The position numbers and the translations under genes are program-made. A stretch of 64,000 bases of DNA from a virus, in the IMG/VR virus record IMGVR_UViG_3300044632_000794, positions 20,476 through 84,475 of that record. One strand, written 5' to 3'. Position 1 is the first letter of the stretch. Each line of letters starts with the position of its first letter. Positions 50,210 to 57,924 of the stretch are shown one piece after another. Under the pieces are notes generated by a model. That model worked only from the letters and a program-made list of their open reading frames with translations. It made no database searches and had not been told where the DNA came from.

Positions 50210-51013
50210 ATGAAGCAGTTGTATTTTTTGCATATTCCAAAAACTGCTGGTAAGTTTATTTCTAGTGAAATATTAAACTCTATACCAAATCATTCAGAAT
50301 CTTTATATATAAGCACTCATTTTCCTAATAACAAAGAGTTTATAAAAGATAAAATATACATATCTGCACATGCTGGAACATATATACCTGAAAATATAAA
50401 AGATATTGATGTGGCTACAGTTGTTAGAAATCCAATTGATGCAAGGGCAAGCTATTTTAATTTTATATATCATATGTATTTAGACACAAGAAAAGAATAT
50501 ATTGATCTTGGTACAATGCGTGAAAAGTTCCTGTATTATTTATTTGAAGATAAAAATTTTTTAATTCACAACAATTATCAAAGCAGATTTTTATGCAATC
50601 CTTCCGATGAAAGATCCTGGGACAGAAAAGCATTTTTTGAAATTCATTCACCTGACATTTTTAAAAAATATCAAGAAGGGCTTGCTTTTGACTGGTTTGT
50701 TGGTAATGAAAATACATCATTGGATTTAGCTATTAAGAATATATCTAATTTTAAAATAAAAAATACTGTAGACAGATTAGATTTATTTTTAAATAGCATA
50801 TCTAAATGGTTTTTATTAAACCATGGGTTGCAAATAAAATTTAATCAAAATGAAAAAACAAATGAAAGCCTATCCACTCATAACGGCGTAGAGTATTCAT
50901 CTAAAGATTTAATAGATTTGCTTACCGAAGAAGAGATTTCTAGCATTTTATATTTAAATAGCATAGACTATGCTGTTTATAATTTTGTAAGGGAGCAAGA
51001 AAAAGATGATTAG
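50210..51013 (+). CDS. Sulfotransferase-like protein
   Basis: 267 aa. FLHIPKTAGKFI is the 5'-phosphosulfate-binding loop of Golgi-type (Sulfotransfer_2) enzymes, and VVRNPIDARASYF is the 3'-phosphate-binding strand. It would transfer sulfate from PAPS to glycan or other hydroxyls. The APS-kinase-like fusion at 31522 could supply the donor. It overlaps the fused oxygenase gene by 8 nt. Confidence 0.75.
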   Translation: MKQLYFLHIPKTAGKFISSEILNSIPNHSESLYISTHFPNNKEFIKDKIYISAHAGTYIPENIKDIDVATVVRNPIDARASYFNFIYHMYLDTRKEYIDLGTMREKFLYYLFEDKNFLIHNNYQSRFLCNPSDERSWDRKAFFEIHSPDIFKKYQEGLAFDWFVGNENTSLDLAIKNISNFKIKNTVDRLDLFLNSISKWFLLNHGLQIKFNQNEKTNESLSTHNGVEYSSKDLIDLLTEEEISSILYLNSIDYAVYNFVREQEKDD

Positions 51014-52307
51014 TGTAAGTCCCAATAGACCAATGAAAGAGCTAGAAGATTTCAATTTTAGGCTTGCAGGATTTTACGATGTAAGCAATATTTTAGATAT
51101 AACTAATTCATTTATAGACGAGTGGAATATATACACTTCAAGACAAAATGAGGTATACGATAATAGAGTTAATCCGCACTTGCATACAAATACATATATT
51201 ATACAGGACCACCCGCTAGATTGGGTATTTGGTCAGCCAATTAAATCTGAGGCAAAAGATAAAAAGTGCTTAGAATCAATATCTCACATAATAAAAAATC
51301 TTGAGGAAGAGATTGTTGGAAAAGCGGCAAGGGTTCTTTTGATAAAGCTTGGATCTAAAAAAGATGTTGCTGTGCACATGGACGGTGGTGACTATTTGTC
51401 AACAGTTAGAAGATTCCATATACCCTTAATAACAAACGATTCAGTGTCATATACTGTTGATAATGAAACTATACACATGAAAGCATCTGAATGTTGGGAA
51501 ATAAACAATCTAAAATACCATTCTGTTAAAAATGATGGCGAAGAAGATAGAATACATCTGCTTGTAGACATATTACCAGAGTATTCTTTTAAGGTGTATA
51601 GTCCTGAATTAGATAAAAAAATAAGAATTGTTGAAAATTTTATATCAGAAGATGAAGCCAACTTTTTTATAGATTACATAAATAAAAATAAAGATGATAA
51701 ATCTAAGTTTCCCTTAACAAAAGGTGAGGTAAGGGGAAAAATTAGAAGCGAGGCTAACATACCAGAGCTCGTACCTTTAAAAAAACATGAAGAGATACTA
51801 GATGCTATAAAAAATATTTCAAAAAGAACAATGGCCGAGTTTAAAGATATTAGTGGGCAGGAAGACCTATGCACCTCAGCTTTTTGGATGACAAGGCTGG
51901 GACCAAAAACTATACTTCCTATGCACCCAGATGATCATAAGTATGCCACACACCTGTACATGAGCTCAGTTATATACCTAAATGAAGATTATGAAGGAGG
52001 CTACTTAAAGTTTGGAGATGTTGATTTAACATATAAGCCTAAAAAGTATAGTGCAGTTTTTTTCCCATCTTCCTATTTGCATGAAGTTACTAGAATAATT
52101 AGCGGGATAAGGATGACTTTGCCAAATTGGGTATCAATCGGTCAAGAAAGAGACATATTCAGAGATAACCCTATAGTGTACGATCCAAGAACTTTGTTTG
52201 GAAGTAATTCTGACGATCCAGCGTTGCCAGCTTTATTTCAAAGTTGGGCTAATGCCAATAACACTACCATTACTGGTTATGACGGAACAGTTTATTCTGC
52301 AAAATAA
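51006..52307 (+). CDS. Fused dioxygenase: Asp/Asn beta-hydroxylase-like plus P4H-like domain
   Basis: 433 aa. The N-terminal half is AspH-like: AVHMDGG (HxD), RRFHIPLITN, ECWEINNLKYHSVKN (distal His) and DRIHLLVD. The C-terminal half (about 205-390) is P4H-like: PMHPDDH (HxD), LNEDYEGGYL, YKPKKYSAVFFPS, LHEV and a basic residue in GIRMT. Both iron sites look intact, so one polypeptide could perform two hydroxylations. TGA/ATG coupling to the sulfotransferase suggests hydroxylate-then-sulfate chemistry, as inference. Confidence 0.82.
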   Translation: MISVSPNRPMKELEDFNFRLAGFYDVSNILDITNSFIDEWNIYTSRQNEVYDNRVNPHLHTNTYIIQDHPLDWVFGQPIKSEAKDKKCLESISHIIKNLEEEIVGKAARVLLIKLGSKKDVAVHMDGGDYLSTVRRFHIPLITNDSVSYTVDNETIHMKASECWEINNLKYHSVKNDGEEDRIHLLVDILPEYSFKVYSPELDKKIRIVENFISEDEANFFIDYINKNKDDKSKFPLTKGEVRGKIRSEANIPELVPLKKHEEILDAIKNISKRTMAEFKDISGQEDLCTSAFWMTRLGPKTILPMHPDDHKYATHLYMSSVIYLNEDYEGGYLKFGDVDLTYKPKKYSAVFFPSSYLHEVTRIISGIRMTLPNWVSIGQERDIFRDNPIVYDPRTLFGSNSDDPALPALFQSWANANNTTITGYDGTVYSAK

Positions 52308-53027
52308 ATGATTGTAGATAAAAATCAGATTGATTTAATTGGATACAGTGTAACACCTGTTCCAGTAAGCGAGCTTATTTGGTTAAATAAAGATGTACAC
52401 TTAAGTTTTTACTTAAAGGTTCACAATGATCCTTTAGAGTACGCAGCAGTCGTCGATATTGATTTCTTTACCAGTAATAAAAAAGAAATTATAGAAAAAG
52501 AAACTGCTAAATCCTTTGCCTCAATAGTTTTAAATGGTAAAGATGTTTTATTACATTTTAAAGACTTTCACATTAATAATACTAATGTTCGTAATTTATT
52601 TCAGTATGATAACGAATGGCATAGATTTGACATAAAAATTTTTAGGGACAATTTGTGGTGCCCAAATAAAAGATGTAAGTTTGAAGACTGCTTACATGTG
52701 GAAGCAAAATCATTGGGAGATTCGTACTTGTCATGGAACCCGAAACATATTAAAAATCATATAAAAGTTTCAATAAGCATAGATGGTTCAAAAGAAATTT
52801 ATTCAAATTACATGAGCGGGGCCACACACTCCATCATTAGTTTTAGTAATAACAATGTAAATAATACAAAAGATAGCATATTGCTTAATCAAATAACAGA
52901 ATCATCTTTAGCTAATCGGCCCTCAATATCACTGAAAGAAATAAATGCATTATATGACGAAGATGAAATAGAATTTGTTTTAAAAAATTATGTTACTCCA
53001 ACACCGACTATTGACATGAACCAGTAG
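52308..53027 (+). CDS. Hypothetical beta-rich protein
   Basis: 239 aa, no signal peptide. N-terminal region is beta-sandwich-like; a C-x4-C-x4-C cluster lies at CPNKRCKFEDC. No function recognised. Follows the fused oxygenase directly; could be its substrate or a partner. Its last codons carry the -35 of the next promoter. Confidence 0.5.
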   Translation: MIVDKNQIDLIGYSVTPVPVSELIWLNKDVHLSFYLKVHNDPLEYAAVVDIDFFTSNKKEIIEKETAKSFASIVLNGKDVLLHFKDFHINNTNVRNLFQYDNEWHRFDIKIFRDNLWCPNKRCKFEDCLHVEAKSLGDSYLSWNPKHIKNHIKVSISIDGSKEIYSNYMSGATHSIISFSNNNVNNTKDSILLNQITESSLANRPSISLKEINALYDEDEIEFVLKNYVTPTPTIDMNQ

Positions 53028-53039
53028 ATATTGTATAAT
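53011..53039 (+). promoter_or_regulatory. Leaderless promoter, perfect TTGACA-17-TATAAT
   Basis: -35 53011-53016, -10 53034-53039, ATG 53046 exactly at predicted +1. Best-consensus leaderless promoter in the window. Confidence 0.8.
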
Positions 53040-53045
53040 TAAATC

Positions 53046-53201
53046 ATGAAAACTTTATTTACATTAATTTTACTACCGCTCATTGGGTATTTTACCTTTA
53101 CTGCTTATAGAGATATGAGAAATGCTATAGATGCAACTAAAATTCACGATAAGTATAAGCGTGATAAATTTTGGGAGTCACAAAGAGATTTTGAGGAATA
53201 G
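53046..53201 (+). CDS. Single-TM mini-protein
   Basis: 51 aa. N-terminal TM helix (TLFTLILLPLIGYFTFTAY) and a charged cytoplasmic-type tail (HDKYKRDKFWESQRDFEE). First gene of a leaderless operon with GroES. Function unknown. Confidence 0.6.
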   Translation: MKTLFTLILLPLIGYFTFTAYRDMRNAIDATKIHDKYKRDKFWESQRDFEE

Positions 53202-53203
53202 AA

Positions 53204-53500
53204 ATGATTAAGCCGTATGGAAACTTATTATTAATTAAAGAGAATAGGGTTGAAGATAGGACTACATCATCTGGTATAGTTCTAATGGCTTCACTTAATG
53301 ATTCCGCCTTAAGAGTTGGCAACATTGTTGACCTTGGGGATGGTGAGCATAATTATAAAGGTGAGCTTATACCAATCAAGGGATTAGCAATTGGTAACAA
53401 CGTTTACTACAACCAAAACAGCGGTATAGACATTGAAGACGAAAGCGGAGAAAAGTATTTACTTTTAAATACAAAAAGTGTCCTGGCAATAAAAGTATAA
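53204..53500 (+). CDS. GroES-like co-chaperonin
   Basis: 98 aa. IKPYGNLLLIKENRVEDRTTSSGIVL resembles the GroES N-terminus and mobile loop, then VGNIVDLGDGEHNYKGELIP and a C-terminal YLLLNTKSVLAIKV strand. Analogous to T4 gp31, it would cap host GroEL for phage protein folding. Two bases after the upstream stop, with GAGG inside that gene. Confidence 0.85.
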   Translation: MIKPYGNLLLIKENRVEDRTTSSGIVLMASLNDSALRVGNIVDLGDGEHNYKGELIPIKGLAIGNNVYYNQNSGIDIEDESGEKYLLLNTKSVLAIKV

Positions 53501-53505
53501 AGGCA

Positions 53506-53637
53506 ATGATAAATAAGATTATATGCATCATAAAGAAGCACACACTCGTAGAAGCAGGGACGTGCCCATATACTGGATCAACATATCAGTATTGTGAAAG
53601 ATGCGGGGCAATGATTCCAATACAGGTGGCGGTATGA
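53506..53637 (+). CDS. Small zinc-ribbon-like protein
   Basis: 43 aa. One Cys at TCPYTG and YCERCG further on, three to four Cys ligands. Overlaps the next gene by 4 nt. Function unknown. Confidence 0.5.
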   Translation: MINKIICIIKKHTLVEAGTCPYTGSTYQYCERCGAMIPIQVAV

Positions 53638-53738
53638 AAGAACCAAAGATAATGAAAATGGATTGGCGTCCATTAGGATATTGGCCAGTTTATAAAGATG
53701 GAAAACTAACATGGGAAAAGGATCCAAAAGATGATTGA
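53634..53738 (+). CDS. Mini-protein
   Basis: 34 aa, Lys/Trp/Pro-rich. ATGA overlap upstream and 8-nt overlap downstream. Coupling supports translation; no function. Confidence 0.45.
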   Translation: MKEPKIMKMDWRPLGYWPVYKDGKLTWEKDPKDD

Positions 53739-54000
53739 ATGGTTAGCAAGGCGTATATTTAGCTGGACGAGCCTAAGAGAATATATCGTTGATGAAGTTC
53801 ATCTCTATGATCATCTGGATACAATTATTAATGATCCAGAAGGAATGAAAATAGCATCTTCTAGCTGGATGGAAGGTGACACGTGGTATGGCTGGAACTA
53901 TGATAGTAACGCCAAGCGTTACTACTTTGATGATGTTGGAAATAAATCTCTAATAGGTTTATGGGAAGATCAATGGTTAAGTAAGGCAGATAGTAATTAG
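53731..54000 (+). CDS. Hypothetical protein
   Basis: 89 aa, Trp-rich (SWMEGDTWYGWNYDSN), possibly a small beta domain. No motif. Ends three bases before a tRNA gene. Confidence 0.55.
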   Translation: MIEWLARRIFSWTSLREYIVDEVHLYDHLDTIINDPEGMKIASSSWMEGDTWYGWNYDSNAKRYYFDDVGNKSLIGLWEDQWLSKADSN

Positions 54001-54003
54001 AAT

Positions 54004-54074
54004 TTCAGGTTCCTATAATGGTCGTAGAGCGGTTTCCGAAACCGATAATGAAGGTCCGATTCCTTCACCTGGAG
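54004..54074 (+). tRNA. tRNA-Arg (anticodon CCG)
   Basis: Full cloverleaf: acceptor TTCAGGT/ACCTGGA (one U-G), D arm CTAT/GTAG with GG in the loop, anticodon loop TTCCGAA, T stem GAAGG/CCTTC. The anticodon stem has one G-A mismatch at its base and the T loop is TCCGATT, with C where U55 is expected. It would read CGG, rare in this AT-rich phage. CCA not encoded. Confidence 0.75.
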
Positions 54075-54078
54075 CTTA

Positions 54079-54270
54079 ATGCCTAAACAATGGTCAGATA
54101 AATCTCAATGGATTACACATTGCCCAATATGTTTTTGTGCAACTACACATCAATTATTAGATTTTCATTTACAATATCATGAAAATAAGATCCCAATTAG
54201 TGAGCCCGCCGAAAATAGAGAGCTTCCAGTCAACTACGTTGACACAACTAATGGTATAATAGATATCTAA
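54079..54270 (+). CDS. C2H2-type zinc-finger protein
   Basis: 63 aa. HCPICFCATTHQLLDFHLQY gives C-x2-C and H-x4-H-like ligands of a C2H2 finger. Starts 4 nt after the tRNA, so it may be freed by tRNA processing. Function unknown. Confidence 0.55.
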   Translation: MPKQWSDKSQWITHCPICFCATTHQLLDFHLQYHENKIPISEPAENRELPVNYVDTTNGIIDI

Positions 54271-54285
54271 CGATAAGGGTATAAT

Positions 54286-54516
54286 ATGTGGTGGTCTTGG
54301 CTATTAGCAGCTATTGGTGTAACAGGAATATTTTTTGTAGGACGAAAGGTCATATGGGCCTGGCTCCTATTGTTATTTAATGAGTTCTTGTGGATTGTTT
54401 ATGCAGTTACAACTAAGCAGTATGGGTTTATTTTTGCAGCTGTAGCATACGCAGTTGTCTATATTAGATCCTATATACACTGGTCTAAAGAACCAGTAAA
54501 CAAAATACATTTATGA
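54286..54516 (+). CDS. Small polytopic membrane protein
   Basis: 76 aa, three predicted TM helices, Trp/Tyr-rich, ending in a basic loop. Preceded by GATAAGGG as SD; two TATAAT boxes (54255 and 54280) lie upstream. Layout resembles small phage membrane proteins of unknown role. Confidence 0.55.
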   Translation: MWWSWLLAAIGVTGIFFVGRKVIWAWLLLLFNEFLWIVYAVTTKQYGFIFAAVAYAVVYIRSYIHWSKEPVNKIHL

Positions 54517-55292
54517 AAAACAAAATAAAGTTTCATTCTAAATCTAACAGTAATAACTCTGTTTCAATGCATAGCCCACAACCATCAAAAAACTTTATAC
54601 CAGATTGGTACTTATCTAAAGATAAATACATTACTGATGGTAAAAATAACAAGGCCATAGAGTTTTATAAGACTAAAGATGGTTCAACGAAATTAATTAG
54701 ACAACGCACATATAAAACTTGTCCAGCATTATTAGATTCGCTATCTTCTGGATACATACTGTCAACCCCATGTGATATAGAGATAAAACAAACAGATGGT
54801 TTAATTTCAGTAGTCCTTGATGATGCATTCACTACTGGCGTTAATGGAAAGAAGGGTGAGTTTTGTTTTGTAAGAGGGGCAAACGAGGGTTTCCCAACAC
54901 CCAAAGGATACAGCCTAGTTCACCTTGTCTGGAATGTTAACTGGTTTCCAGAGCTTCCAGATGGTTACATAGCACTGTTTGCACACCCAATAAATAGGTT
55001 TGATCTACCTTTTATAACAATATCTGGCATAATTGACTGCAGCGGGTATATAAATGGAGGTCAGATACCCTTCTTTATTAAAGACGACTTTGAGGGTATA
55101 ATAGAGGCTGGCACACCATTTATCCAGATTATTCCATTTAAGAACGAAGCTTGGCAGCATGAGAACATATTTTATGATGAAGAAGAAACAGCAATTCATA
55201 GGCAAGAGATGGATACAAAATACAGAGTTGTAGACCTTGATCACGATACTAATTACAAACAGAAATTTTGGAGTAAGAAAATATTCAAGTAA
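54513..55292 (+). CDS. Conserved phage-type protein of unknown function
   Basis: 259 aa. The order FIPDWYLSK, KTCPALLDSLSSGYIL, PKGYSLV, HPINRFDLPF, GIIDCSGY, AGTPFIQIIPFKNEAW matches a soluble protein family I associate with large marine and freshwater phages and bacterial oxygenase loci. A beta-sandwich enzyme or binding protein is possible. I do not assign a function. Confidence 0.55.
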   Translation: MKNKIKFHSKSNSNNSVSMHSPQPSKNFIPDWYLSKDKYITDGKNNKAIEFYKTKDGSTKLIRQRTYKTCPALLDSLSSGYILSTPCDIEIKQTDGLISVVLDDAFTTGVNGKKGEFCFVRGANEGFPTPKGYSLVHLVWNVNWFPELPDGYIALFAHPINRFDLPFITISGIIDCSGYINGGQIPFFIKDDFEGIIEAGTPFIQIIPFKNEAWQHENIFYDEEETAIHRQEMDTKYRVVDLDHDTNYKQKFWSKKIFK

Positions 55293-55303
55293 GGGGCAAT
55301 TTA

Positions 55304-55552
55304 ATGGCATACAGCAGATTCTCTAATTCAGATATATATATTTATTCCCATGTAGGTGGATGGATTGAATGTGCAGCATGCTGGCTAAATGAAGGATCAG
55401 ATGAATATTCTTTATTCTCAATGTCAGAAGAGATCCACGATGATGGTCACTTAATAGCACACGTTAGAGAACATATTAAAGCTGGCCACGATGTACCTCA
55501 AGGATTGCTTATGGAGATACTTGCAGATGATGAGAGATATGGTAAAATATAA
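55304..55552 (+). CDS. Zinc-binding hypothetical actinophage protein
   Basis: 82 aa. CAACWL, then HVREHIKAGHDVP: Cys and His ligands spaced as in a small zinc fold. SD GGGG upstream. Function unknown. Confidence 0.6.
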   Translation: MAYSRFSNSDIYIYSHVGGWIECAACWLNEGSDEYSLFSMSEEIHDDGHLIAHVREHIKAGHDVPQGLLMEILADDERYGKI

Positions 55553-55554
55553 AT

Positions 55555-55776
55555 ATGGATAACATTGAATTAACAGATGAAGAGATCTCAAAGGGGTATG
55601 AGTCAGAGAACCCAGATGAAGATAAGTGGGATAATATTGAGAAAGCTTGCTGGAGCGGATATAAGCAGGTTGGTATGAAAGATAAGGGCGGAAGAAAAGT
55701 CCCTAACTGCGTACCAGTAAAGAAGTCTTTATTCGGCACAGAAGGCCCACAGAAGCTAATACCAAGGAACAAGTAA
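55555..55776 (+). CDS. Small basic protein with CWxGYxxxGxKxKGGRxVPNCVP motif
   Basis: 73 aa. CWSGYKQVGMKDKGGRKVPN then CVPVKK is a motif widespread in phages, often as the C-terminus of larger proteins. Acidic N-terminus, basic C-terminus. Function unknown, maybe nucleic-acid associated. Confidence 0.65.
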   Translation: MDNIELTDEEISKGYESENPDEDKWDNIEKACWSGYKQVGMKDKGGRKVPNCVPVKKSLFGTEGPQKLIPRNK

Positions 55777-55777
55777 T

Positions 55778-55945
55778 ATGGGTATACTAGATAACCTAGA
55801 ATCATATCTAGAAAAGGCGGAACAGGCCGAAAAATGCCATTACTGTAATAACATAGCTAAGTACAATGACCTTGCTGAAATAGATCAAACATATGATGTA
55901 GTAGGCGTATGTGAATGCCATTCATTTAAAGGACTATCTTCTTAA
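55778..55945 (+). CDS. Zinc-ribbon mini-protein
   Basis: 55 aa, one base after the upstream stop. CHYC and CECH about 30 residues apart form a zinc site. Function unknown. Confidence 0.55.
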   Translation: MGILDNLESYLEKAEQAEKCHYCNNIAKYNDLAEIDQTYDVVGVCECHSFKGLSS

Positions 55946-55948
55946 CTA

Positions 55949-55978
55949 TTGACAATTCCTAGTCAACTAGGATATAAT
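55949..55978 (+). promoter_or_regulatory. Leaderless promoter TTGACA-18-TATAAT
   Basis: -35 55949-55954, -10 55973-55978, ATG 55985 exactly at predicted +1. An in-frame TTG in the -35 box is not a start because it lies upstream of +1. Confidence 0.78.
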
Positions 55979-55984
55979 GTAAAT

Positions 55985-56950
55985 ATGATTAAATATCGCT
56001 TAGTAGCATCAATTGCTACATCAATTGTTATGTTCATTTCTCCTGCATATGCAGTTGAGAATGGCACACTATTAACTCAAGATGAGAATGCCGTATATCT
56101 ATTAGATGGCTCAGTAAACGCTTTCTTGTATCAACCACAAATTGTATTCACATCCTCACATGGAATGGATCAGTGGGCTAAAGGTGAGCTATTTGTTAAC
56201 AACAGCTCAGGCCAAAAGTCTAAGGTCGATAAGATACTTATGGCTCCAGGATTTAAAGATAGAATAATTACTAAAGAGGCTATTGCCGCTGGCAAAGCAG
56301 TTTTAAGTCGCTCCAATGACTTTGCAATTCTAATTCTTCAAGAGCCACTTCCAATGACTCAAAAGGTAGATCTAATTAAGAGTAATGATCTTTTAGATAT
56401 AATCCGTAATCAAGAGCCAGTGTATTCAATTGGATATAGCTCATACGACAACACTCGTAAAAAAGATCAGCGTCCAAGGCAACTCGAAGCAAAAATGATT
56501 GATAAAGAATTAGCAAGGCAAATATACGAAGCTTATTACTCAGTTGGACATCCTAATTGGGGGCCAAAGGGATCTACCTTTGAGTTGATAGATATTCAAT
56601 TAGTACACTCTGCAGCAACGGGTTCAGGATGTAACGGAGACTCAGGCAGCGGTTACTTCCTCAAAAGGGGTAACACTAAGGTTTACCTTGGTCCAGCAGG
56701 GGCACATGCTGTTGGTATACCAAACTGTGGGGAACCTGGATTCTGGGGAGACAAAGGTAATGCCTTTGCAGTTGAGCCTGTGTATAAGCACTTAGACCTA
56801 ATAAAGCAGGCTGAGCTAATTGTTGATCAGATGAATGTAAAGCCAGTAGAGCCCACTGTAAAGCCCACACCACAGCCTACTGCAACACCAAAGGCGGGAA
56901 GAAAGAAAGCCTTCAGATATATACATAAAACATCTCATAGGTGTCTATAA
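55985..56950 (+). CDS. Secreted trypsin-like serine protease
   Basis: 321 aa. Signal peptide MIKYRLVASIAT...SPAYA. Catalytic His in FTSSHGMD, Asp in SNDFAILIL, Ser in CNGDSGSGY, so the triad looks complete. Cys near the active-site Ser may form a disulfide with a later Cys. The C-terminus is a Pro/Lys/Thr linker with a basic end. It acts outside the membrane; with the subtilase it makes two exported proteases. Confidence 0.82.
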   Translation: MIKYRLVASIATSIVMFISPAYAVENGTLLTQDENAVYLLDGSVNAFLYQPQIVFTSSHGMDQWAKGELFVNNSSGQKSKVDKILMAPGFKDRIITKEAIAAGKAVLSRSNDFAILILQEPLPMTQKVDLIKSNDLLDIIRNQEPVYSIGYSSYDNTRKKDQRPRQLEAKMIDKELARQIYEAYYSVGHPNWGPKGSTFELIDIQLVHSAATGSGCNGDSGSGYFLKRGNTKVYLGPAGAHAVGIPNCGEPGFWGDKGNAFAVEPVYKHLDLIKQAELIVDQMNVKPVEPTVKPTPQPTATPKAGRKKAFRYIHKTSHRCL

Positions 56951-56961
56951 TACCCATATAG

Positions 56962-57048
56962 ATGGCGAAAAAAGTGAAGTCGAAAAGTAGAGACCCCTTG
57001 TCAGTACCTGACATAAATGTTATAATAAATACATGCTGCAGAACTTAG
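56962..57048 (+). CDS. Possible basic mini-protein
   Basis: 28 aa, MAKKVKSKSRDPLSVPD start, ten bases after a TATAAT (56946-56951). Its 3' end overlaps the next gene's promoter and start. Plausible but low confidence. Confidence 0.35.
   Translation: MAKKVKSKSRDPLSVPDINVIINTCCRT
56998..57026 (+). promoter_or_regulatory. Leaderless promoter TTGTCA-17-TATAAT
   Basis: -35 56998-57003, -10 57021-57026, ATG 57033 exactly at predicted +1. GTCAG-TAC-CTGAC, an inverted repeat, overlaps the -35 (57000-57012). Confidence 0.7.
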
Positions 57049-57242
57049 AGATACCTGATCCATTTGCTACATTTGTGGCACACAAGTACGCTAATTTTAA
57101 GGGTATGAAATATGACTTCTTTAGCGGTGAATGGGATATGAAATGTGGATGCTGCTCAGAGCCATTAAACGCTCCAACTAAGAAAATATTAAATAAGATC
57201 AGGCTATATCACACTCGTAATGAATGTCTTGGGGGGTACTGA
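57033..57242 (+). CDS. Cys-rich hypothetical protein
   Basis: 69 aa. CGCC and a later H...C (YHTRNEC) give a likely zinc site. Leaderless. TGATG coupling to the next gene. Confidence 0.6.
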   Translation: MLQNLEIPDPFATFVAHKYANFKGMKYDFFSGEWDMKCGCCSEPLNAPTKKILNKIRLYHTRNECLGGY

Positions 57243-57385
57243 TGAGCGATATTGATACTGACAGATCAATGCGTCTTAAATTAGCTATAGAAGAGATGCT
57301 TAAAGATATTGATATGAGCGGTGAAGAGTGGAATGATCGTGATAAAAACGGGATCCCATATTGGGAAAAAGGCGGGGAGGCCTAA
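57242..57385 (+). CDS. Small acidic helical protein
   Basis: 47 aa, coupled to the upstream stop. Helical, Asp/Glu-rich, ending YWEKGGEA. Its 3' end carries GGGGAGG, the SD of the next gene. Confidence 0.55.
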   Translation: MSDIDTDRSMRLKLAIEEMLKDIDMSGEEWNDRDKNGIPYWEKGGEA

Positions 57386-57387
57386 TA

Positions 57388-57570
57388 ATGATAACAATAC
57401 TAGCTATACTAATCACATGGTATGCAACTAAACTATACTATACAAGATCATTTACCTTTGATATAGAACAATCTAATCTAATTAAGGCCACATGCCATAA
57501 ATGTGCTCGAACAGGATATGTTCACCCAGAACATCTTCGTGCTCCATATTACTGCATCTCCTGTAAATAA
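57388..57570 (+). CDS. Membrane-anchored zinc ribbon
   Basis: 60 aa from ATG 57388, chosen for the GGGGAGG upstream. One N-terminal TM helix (ITILAILITWYATKLYY), then CHKC and CISC. TAATG coupling to a soluble zinc ribbon. Confidence 0.6.
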   Translation: MITILAILITWYATKLYYTRSFTFDIEQSNLIKATCHKCARTGYVHPEHLRAPYYCISCK

Positions 57571-57713
57571 TGGATAAATTCGAATCATCTTGGAGCAAAT
57601 TTGCCAAGGAATATGAGCCATATAAGGTAGCATGTACTCAATGTAAGCAACTATATATCAAGCAAGATGATGACCCATTTATATGCCTTACATGCTCAGC
57701 AAGAAAGCTGTAG
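57570..57713 (+). CDS. Zinc-ribbon mini-protein
   Basis: 47 aa, CTQC and CLTC 20 residues apart. Last gene of the rightward arm. Function unknown. Confidence 0.6.
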   Translation: MDKFESSWSKFAKEYEPYKVACTQCKQLYIKQDDDPFICLTCSARKL

Positions 57714-57773
57714 AAATTTAAGCAATTGGGTCCTTACCCATTATATCCCCCCTCCCTTTATCTCCCTTGTATC

Positions 57774-57788
57774 AGCCTCCTAGAGGCT
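57774..57788 (+). terminator. Terminator-like hairpin after the rightward genes
   Basis: AGCCTC-CTA-GAGGCT followed by TATTTA. About 60 nt past the last + stop codon. Near-symmetric, so it may act in both directions. Confidence 0.5.
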
Positions 57789-57790
57789 TA

Positions 57791-57820
57791 TTTAGTGGAG
57801 TATTGTGGAGTAAAGTGGAG
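57791..57820. repeat. Three 10-bp direct repeats (GTGGAG)
   Basis: TTTAGTGGAG, TATTGTGGAG, TAAAGTGGAG in exact 10-bp register, about one helical turn apart, like iterons or adjacent regulator sites. Confidence 0.7.
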
Positions 57821-57886
57821 AATCATACTATCAATTTAGATCCAAATACTATCATTATATCTATCTAAACATACCTATGTAATGGA

Positions 57887-57915
57887 ACCCTATCAATTAA
57901 TGTTCGTAATGTCAA
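57887..57915 (-). promoter_or_regulatory. Minus-strand promoter candidate TTGACA-17-TAGGGT
   Basis: -35 57915-57910; -10 57892-57887 fits the loose actinobacterial TANNNT. It points towards the ends of the + genes, so the product would be a small or antisense RNA. Confidence 0.35.
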
Positions 57916-57924
57916 TAGGGCCCA

